A DNA stretch of 64,000 nucleotides from NCBI GenBank assembly GCA_964242115.1, contig CAXSZX010000002.1, positions 62,001 through 126,000 on the forward strand, written 5' to 3'. The notes below the pieces were generated by a model that saw only the letters and a list, made by a program, of their open reading frames with translations, searched no databases and was not told the origin of the DNA. Both the position numbers and the translations under genes were made by a program. Source of the DNA: BOG-908 sp964242115 (GTDB lineage Bacteria > Pseudomonadota > Alphaproteobacteria > Acetobacterales > Acetobacteraceae). The first letter of the stretch is position 1. Each line of letters starts with the position of its first letter. Below are positions 59,951 through 64,000 of the stretch, piece by piece.

Positions 59951-60751
59951 TTGTCCGACCCCAGACCCGGCATCCCGACCGGCAAGCCGGTTGCGGCCGG
60001 GTACCTGGCTGCCGGAGCGGCCGCTATCGTGCTGACCGGCACGCTGATCACCGCTGCGCCGGCAAGCGCAGCCCGCGCCGAAGATCCGCAACTGATCTTC
60101 GAGCAGGCCGTGGACGCCGACCTAGGCAAGCACCAGCCTTCCGACGCCACCCTTGCGTTCACCCTGTATCGGCGCGCCGCGGTGCTCGGCCTTGCGGAGG
60201 CGGCGCTGAACGTTGCGGTCATGTACGATGCCGGCCGCGGCACCCCCCATGACTCGCATCAGGCCGCCACCTGGTACGCCGCCGCGGCTACAGGGGGCGT
60301 GGCGCGCGCCGGCTTTGACCTAGGCCAGCTCTACGAGGCGGGTGACGGCGTCCCGCGCAACCTCGCACTGGCGCGTGCCTGGTTCAAACAGGCCTCCGAG
60401 CACGGGCTGAAAGCCGCTTCCGGCCGCGGCTGGAACCAGACCCAGCCGCCCGGCAGCACCGTGGACGCGCCCGCCCTCAGCTTCCCCGAGCCGAAAGCCC
60501 TCCTGCACGCTGCCGCTAGCGTGCCGCTGGTGTGGACGGCCGCGCCCACGCCGGCACCGGCCAGCTACTTCGTCGAGGTGGTGCGGCTGGACGGCGGCGA
60601 GCCGACGCAAGTGTTCTCCGACACCACAAACCTGTCCGCCGACCGCATGCCCAGCCCCGGCCTCGGCAGCTACGCCTGGCGGGTCTACGTCATCTGTCCG
60701 TCGCTCGGCCGCTACGTGTCGTCCAGCTGGGCGCAGTTCTCCGTCTCCTGA
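59951..60751 (+). CDS. Sel1-repeat periplasmic protein
   Basis: 266 residues from TTG 59951, three bases after the ompA-type stop. Signal segment (VAAGYLAAGAAAIVLTGTL), then Sel1 repeats (AAVLGLAEAALNVAVMYDAGRG; AAATGGVARAGFDLGQLYEAG... ARAWFKQASEHGLKAA) and a C-terminal beta domain (YFVEVVRLDGGEPTQVFSD; YAWRVYVICPSLGRY). Protein-protein adaptor by family; partner unknown. Confidence 0.85.
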   Translation: MSDPRPGIPTGKPVAAGYLAAGAAAIVLTGTLITAAPASAARAEDPQLIFEQAVDADLGKHQPSDATLAFTLYRRAAVLGLAEAALNVAVMYDAGRGTPHDSHQAATWYAAAATGGVARAGFDLGQLYEAGDGVPRNLALARAWFKQASEHGLKAASGRGWNQTQPPGSTVDAPALSFPEPKALLHAAASVPLVWTAAPTPAPASYFVEVVRLDGGEPTQVFSDTTNLSADRMPSPGLGSYAWRVYVICPSLGRYVSSSWAQFSVS

Positions 60752-60776
60752 CGCCCAACGAACGGAGTGTCCGCCA

Positions 60777-61679
60777 ATGCACCAACTCGTCGTTGCGCGG
60801 TATGCTGAGGCTCTCGACTGGCTGGCCGACGTGCCCCCCGCCTTCGAGGTGATCGTCTACAACAAGGGAACCGCGATCCCATCGGGCGCGGTGGGCGCGT
60901 ACGCCGCCAGCATCACCGCACGGCCGAACCAGGGCCGCGAGTCCGAAACCTACCTCGCCCACGTGCTCGGCCTGCGTCAGGCAGGCGGCAGCCAGGACGA
61001 CGATTTTGTCGTCTTCGCGCAGGGCGATCCGTTTGAGCACAGCCCGGACTTCCTCGAGCTGCTCCAGGCGGCGCATCGCTGGGCGGATGTGCAGCCGCTG
61101 TCCTGGCGGTGGAAGGCCAAGCGCGACATCCCGCCGGCCCGCGTGCTGGCGCGCGAGACCGGCGGCTTCATCGACGGGCTGCGCGTGCGGCCGGAGCTGT
61201 TCTCGCTGCAGAGCTGGACGCCGCTGGGCTTCCACGATGCGGGCGCGTTCTGGCTGCAGGAAACCTACCGCAGGGTGCACCGTCTGCCGAACGGCGCCAA
61301 CATCGCCGCCCACTTCCTGGCCATGTGCGGCTTGCCCACGCTGGCAGCACAGGCGGATGCCAACCTGCTTGGCCGCTTCGCCTACGGCGCGGTGTTCGCG
61401 GCAAGGCGGTCGCGGCTGATGACGGTGCCCGAAACAGCCCTTTCCAACCTGCGGCGCGCCTCGCTTGGTCACGAAGTTTACGGCTACGTGCTGGAACGAC
61501 TTTGGCTGCACCTGTTCGGCATGGGGTTTATCCTGCCGGCACTGCTGACGGACGAGCACGACATGGCTTCAGCGCTGCCGGACGGGCCGGAATTCGTGCC
61601 GTCGGAGCCGAGCACGCCGGGCCAGAAAACAATGCGCAGGCTGGTGAGGCGGGTGCGGGGGATTGTCCGGGCGAAGTAA
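60777..61679 (+). CDS. DUF3431 family protein (glycan-related)
   Basis: 300 residues. The DUF3431 pattern is visible: FEVIVYNKG, NQGRESETYLAHVL, DFVVFAQGDPFEHSP and LGFHDAGAFWLQ. Members occur in polysaccharide clusters and resemble glycosyltransferase-like enzymes. The stop (TAA) is fused to a repeat element. Confidence 0.85.
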   Translation: MHQLVVARYAEALDWLADVPPAFEVIVYNKGTAIPSGAVGAYAASITARPNQGRESETYLAHVLGLRQAGGSQDDDFVVFAQGDPFEHSPDFLELLQAAHRWADVQPLSWRWKAKRDIPPARVLARETGGFIDGLRVRPELFSLQSWTPLGFHDAGAFWLQETYRRVHRLPNGANIAAHFLAMCGLPTLAAQADANLLGRFAYGAVFAARRSRLMTVPETALSNLRRASLGHEVYGYVLERLWLHLFGMGFILPALLTDEHDMASALPDGPEFVPSEPSTPGQKTMRRLVRRVRGIVRAK

Positions 61680-61807
61680 GCAAGGCCTTCTTTTCTGAAG
61701 AAAAAAAGCAAAAGACTTTTGGTCCTGTTGTCGCGAAGGTTCTGCAGCGAGTACCCAGGGAACAAAAGTTTTTTGGTTCTTTTTTTCAGAAAAAAACTGC
61801 TTTCTTA
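61677..61807. repeat. Nested-palindrome intergenic repeat, copy 16
   Basis: Full copy between convergent genes. Left edge TAAGCAAGGCC (stop of the DUF3431 gene), right edge TAAGAAAGCAG on the minus strand (stop of the binding-protein gene). Core CCTGTTGTCGCGAAGG ... CTGCAGCGAG is diverged; the right arm is type A. Confidence 0.88.
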
Positions 61808-62812
61808 CCTTTGGAGCTCTCCCCACAGCATCCCGCCCTGAACCCAAGGCCTGTTCACCCCCCGCTCCAAAAACATCGGTGAACCGACCCCCAGGTCGCG
61901 CGCGAACACCTCGCCGTAGTTGCCGGCCGCCTCGACCGCCCGCAGGCTCCAATCATCCGCCAGGCCCAGCCCCCATTGCGGACCACGCCGCGCGCCGGTC
62001 AGCGTCTGCACCACGGTGTCCGGGCTGGCGCGCATCGCTTCGGCGTTGCCTGCGGTCACGCCGCTGATCTCCGCCTCTACCAGCGCCGCGTCCACCCACT
62101 CGACGACCCGCGCCCACTCCGCGTCGCCGGTCCGCACCACCGGTGCCAACGGATCAAGGCTGAGCCGGTCCGGCAAGATGACGAAATCATGTATGCGGCC
62201 GTGAAAACCCCTGCGGCCTGCTGCAAGTTTGGAGAAGTCCTGCGTCTCGGCATCGCAATGGCCGCCGACCAGCGCCGCCTCCATCTCGCCAACCTCCTCG
62301 AACGGGAACGTTACTACCTTGATGCCGGCCGCACGCGTGGCGTCGGCCAGCCGCAGTGCGGCGTCTGTGGTGCCGATCAGGCAGACATGCTTTCCGGCCA
62401 GGTCGCGCAACGACGCGATGCCGCGGTCGCGGTGCACCATCAGCCCTTGGCCGTCGAAGAATACGGGCGTGAGGTAGGCCACACCGTAGCGCCGTGCCAG
62501 CCCAGGGTCAGGCGTGGCGCCCACGATCAGCGCGATCTCGCCTTTCTGCAACGACGCATATGCCAAAGCCTCTGACGGGAAAGCATGGATCTGCGTTTGC
62601 GCGTGTGCGCCGAGCACGGCCGCGCCAACCGCGCGACAGATGTCGGCGCCGAAAGCTGACGTGTCGCCATGTGTGTCCTCGGTGGTCTCGTCGGCAACCG
62701 CGGTGACCACACCGCACTGCAGGCTGTGCGACTGCTTGATGCCGTCGAGAACCGCGCCGGCCTGGGCGCGGCATGCGACGAGCAGGAACAGCACGGCGTA
62801 GGCGATGCGCAT
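61805..62812 (-). CDS. Periplasmic amino-acid-type substrate-binding protein (SBP family 3)
   Basis: 335 residues from ATG 62812. Signal peptide MRIAYAVLFLLVACRAQAG. SBP_bac_3 features: LQCGVVTAVADETTED, GFGADICRAV-like AFGADICRAVGAAVLG, VAYLTPVFFDGQGLMVHR, LRDLAGKHVCLIGTTDAALR, and the C-terminal GDAEWARVVEWV and NYGEVFARDLG of the general L-amino-acid (AapJ/BztA) group. The ABC permeases are not adjacent. Confidence 0.88.
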   Translation of the reverse strand: MRIAYAVLFLLVACRAQAGAVLDGIKQSHSLQCGVVTAVADETTEDTHGDTSAFGADICRAVGAAVLGAHAQTQIHAFPSEALAYASLQKGEIALIVGATPDPGLARRYGVAYLTPVFFDGQGLMVHRDRGIASLRDLAGKHVCLIGTTDAALRLADATRAAGIKVVTFPFEEVGEMEAALVGGHCDAETQDFSKLAAGRRGFHGRIHDFVILPDRLSLDPLAPVVRTGDAEWARVVEWVDAALVEAEISGVTAGNAEAMRASPDTVVQTLTGARRGPQWGLGLADDWSLRAVEAAGNYGEVFARDLGVGSPMFLERGVNRPWVQGGMLWGELQR

Positions 62813-62826
62813 TCTTGTAATCCTGA

Positions 62827-62856
62827 CAAAAAGGCTGAGGGGTTGCGCCCTCAGCC
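62827..62856 (-). terminator. Intrinsic terminator of the phosphoesterase transcript
   Basis: Minus strand: stem GGCTGAGGG / CCCTCAGCC (62833-62841 and 62848-62856), loop of six, followed by TTTTTG. It lies downstream of a complete repeat element, so the repeat was not sufficient or not used as the terminator. Confidence 0.85.
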
Positions 62857-63000
62857 CAAGCAAGCAGTTCTTTTTTGAAAAAAAGAATCAAAAAACGCCT
62901 ACTCTCGGCTGTCGCGGATTTTTCCCGAGGAGTCCGCGACAGCCTTCGTAAAAGCTTTTTGCTTTTGTTTTTCTTAAAAAGAAGGCGCTTTCTTTTCTTA
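62857..63000. repeat. Nested-palindrome intergenic repeat, copy 17
   Basis: Full copy: left arm type A (CAGTTCTTTTTTG, AAAAAAAGAATC), right arm type B (GCTTTTTGCTTTTG, AAAAAGAAGGCGC). The core dyad CGGCTGTCGCGGATTT ... GAGTCCGCGACAGCC is almost perfect. The right edge meets the stop TAA of the phosphoesterase. Confidence 0.92.
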
Positions 63001-64000
63001 CGGCACCCAGGACGGATCCGTCGGCAAGCCAGGCGAAGAGCTAGGCCGCGGGTTGAAGTCGGCCGGCGCCGGGTCCAACAACTTGCCGCCCGCGTAGTCG
63101 GTCGGCACGATGTTCAGCGTGTAGCAGCCCTGGCCGTTGTAATGCGGCAGGGTGTGCACGGTCTTCTCGGCGATCATCGCGTAGGACGCCGGCAGCGGTG
63201 CGGCCGTGCCGGACAGGCGCGCGTTGTCGAACGCGCTGGTCATGTCGCCCAGGCTGCCCTCGCCGTCGATCGGGCCCATGTTCGGCTCGATCGTTTTGGC
63301 GCCGATCTTCTTGGCGCGCGCTTCGTCCGGCAGGTTCTCGAGCGGCGTGAGGTTGAACAGCTCGTCGATGAACTTGATGACCGAGCTGTGCTCCGTGTAC
63401 TGGCTGTGGATCGTGTGCACCGCGGCGTAGGGCGAGATCACGATCGTCGGAATGCGCGGGCCGCCGGAAAGCGGTGCGCCGAAGCTGTCGTTCACTCGGA
63501 TCGAGGAGGGCGCCTGGTCGTAGAGGCCGTCCGTCTCGTCGTAGGTGATGATGATCGCACTCTGGCTCCAATACGGCGAGCTGGCGATGGCGTTGATGCT
63601 GTCGGCCAGCAACGCCTCGGCGATCTGCGCGTCGGAGTAGCCGGGGTGGTCGTCGCTGCCGGCGAAGTTCTGCTGGATGGAGGTCGTGGGGTCGACCGGC
63701 ACCAGACCGTCATTGTTGCCGTAGCCGCCGCGCACATAATACACGCCCGGCCCCGGAAGTGCGGCTGCGTGGACGGTGCTGTAGAAGTCCTGCAGACCGT
63801 GCAGGTTGGTTTTCAGCACGGACGTGTTGTCGCCGAGGTAGCCGAAATATTGCGGCGCGTTGTGGTGGGTGATGTAGGTGGCGTAGGTAGTCGTGCCGGA
63901 GCCGTCCGTCGGCTCATGGGCGTAACCTTCCTGGAACCAGCCCCAGTTCACCGGCGCGTCGGCCGAGGCCACCGCGGCGATGTCGCTCTGCACGTCGACC
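62998..64000 (-). CDS. Phosphoesterase family protein (phospholipase C/acid phosphatase-like), C-terminal part
   Basis: At least 333 residues; the frame is open to the right edge, so the N-terminus is missing. PF04185-type features: YITHHNAPQYFGYLGDN, GLVPVDPTTSIQQNFAGSD, AIIITYDETDGLYDQAP (metal-binding Asp/Glu), GPRIPTIVISPYA and HSSVIKFIDELFNL. Members are exported hydrolases of phospholipids or phosphomonoesters. Followed by a repeat element and then a true intrinsic terminator. Confidence 0.88.
   Translation of the reverse strand, partial: VDVQSDIAAVASADAPVNWGWFQEGYAHEPTDGSGTTTYATYITHHNAPQYFGYLGDNTSVLKTNLHGLQDFYSTVHAAALPGPGVYYVRGGYGNNDGLVPVDPTTSIQQNFAGSDDHPGYSDAQIAEALLADSINAIASSPYWSQSAIIITYDETDGLYDQAPSSIRVNDSFGAPLSGGPRIPTIVISPYAAVHTIHSQYTEHSSVIKFIDELFNLTPLENLPDEARAKKIGAKTIEPNMGPIDGEGSLGDMTSAFDNARLSGTAAPLPASYAMIAEKTVHTLPHYNGQGCYTLNIVPTDYAGGKLLDPAPADFNPRPSSSPGLPTDPSWVP

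Noticed and set aside
612..63000. Repeat element as an insertion sequence
   Set aside because: No transposase frame within any copy; too short. At most a non-autonomous element.

Overview
The window is high-GC bacterial chromosome. An acetic-acid-bacterium-like alphaproteobacterium (Acetobacteraceae) is the best guess. This rests on the gene families present (short-form Psd with PssA, Rrf2 next to cysK, CysG/CysI, OPX and beta-barrel polysaccharide export, DUF3431) and on codon use. No 16S gene is present, so the genus is not assigned.

Layout. 1-5741: pbpC (cut by the left edge) and an alpha-2-macroglobulin gene, both leftward. 6026-12685: two GH13 alpha-amylase-family genes; the second is secreted and fused through a Gly-Asn-Thr-Ser-Pro repeat linker to a PQQ-type propeller. 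12830-19843: sulfur assimilation (cysI, an Rrf2 regulator, cysK, cysG) with a thioesterase/alcohol dehydrogenase pair. 19981-22313: a degenerate GGDEF-EAL protein, a small membrane protein with a probable CTG start, a candidate sRNA with an anti-Shine-Dalgarno motif, and a small ORF. 22448-37420: a ~15 kb integrated element in the 3' end of tRNA-Tyr. 37407-49000: tRNA-Tyr, rlmB, HtrA protease, SDR, tRNA-Thr, a frameshifted beta-repeat protein, RidA, a CocE-like hydrolase and psd-pssA-gcdH. 50207-51609: a lower-GC three-ORF island interrupted by an in-frame TAG, resembling a toxin/immunity arrangement. 51769-53331: guaA. 53973-61679: envelope and polysaccharide genes (flippase, OPX lipoprotein, beta-barrel, OmpA, Sel1, DUF3431). 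61805-64000: a periplasmic binding protein and a phosphoesterase cut by the right edge.

The most unusual feature is a ~120-140 bp nested-palindrome intergenic repeat. I count 17 full or partial copies. They lie throughout the chromosomal parts and are absent from the mobile element. Each full copy has two AT-rich hairpin arms in inverted orientation around a GC-rich core that is itself often palindromic (CTGTCGCGGA...TCCGCGACAG). Arms come in two sequence types with compensating changes. The outer edge is in most cases fused directly to the stop codon of the neighbouring gene; one copy appears to supply the start codon of pbpC.

The mobile element has an integrase, HicAB, an XRE repressor with its own operator, three overlapping ORFs (two with twin-arginine leaders), terminase, tail chaperone with a canonical -1 slippery heptamer, gp10-like and tape-measure genes, primase-helicase, prim-pol and an AlpA-like regulator. 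It has no recognisable portal, capsid, protease or lysis gene, so it is either a decayed prophage or a satellite-like element. All identifications are from reading the sequence; no database search was run.
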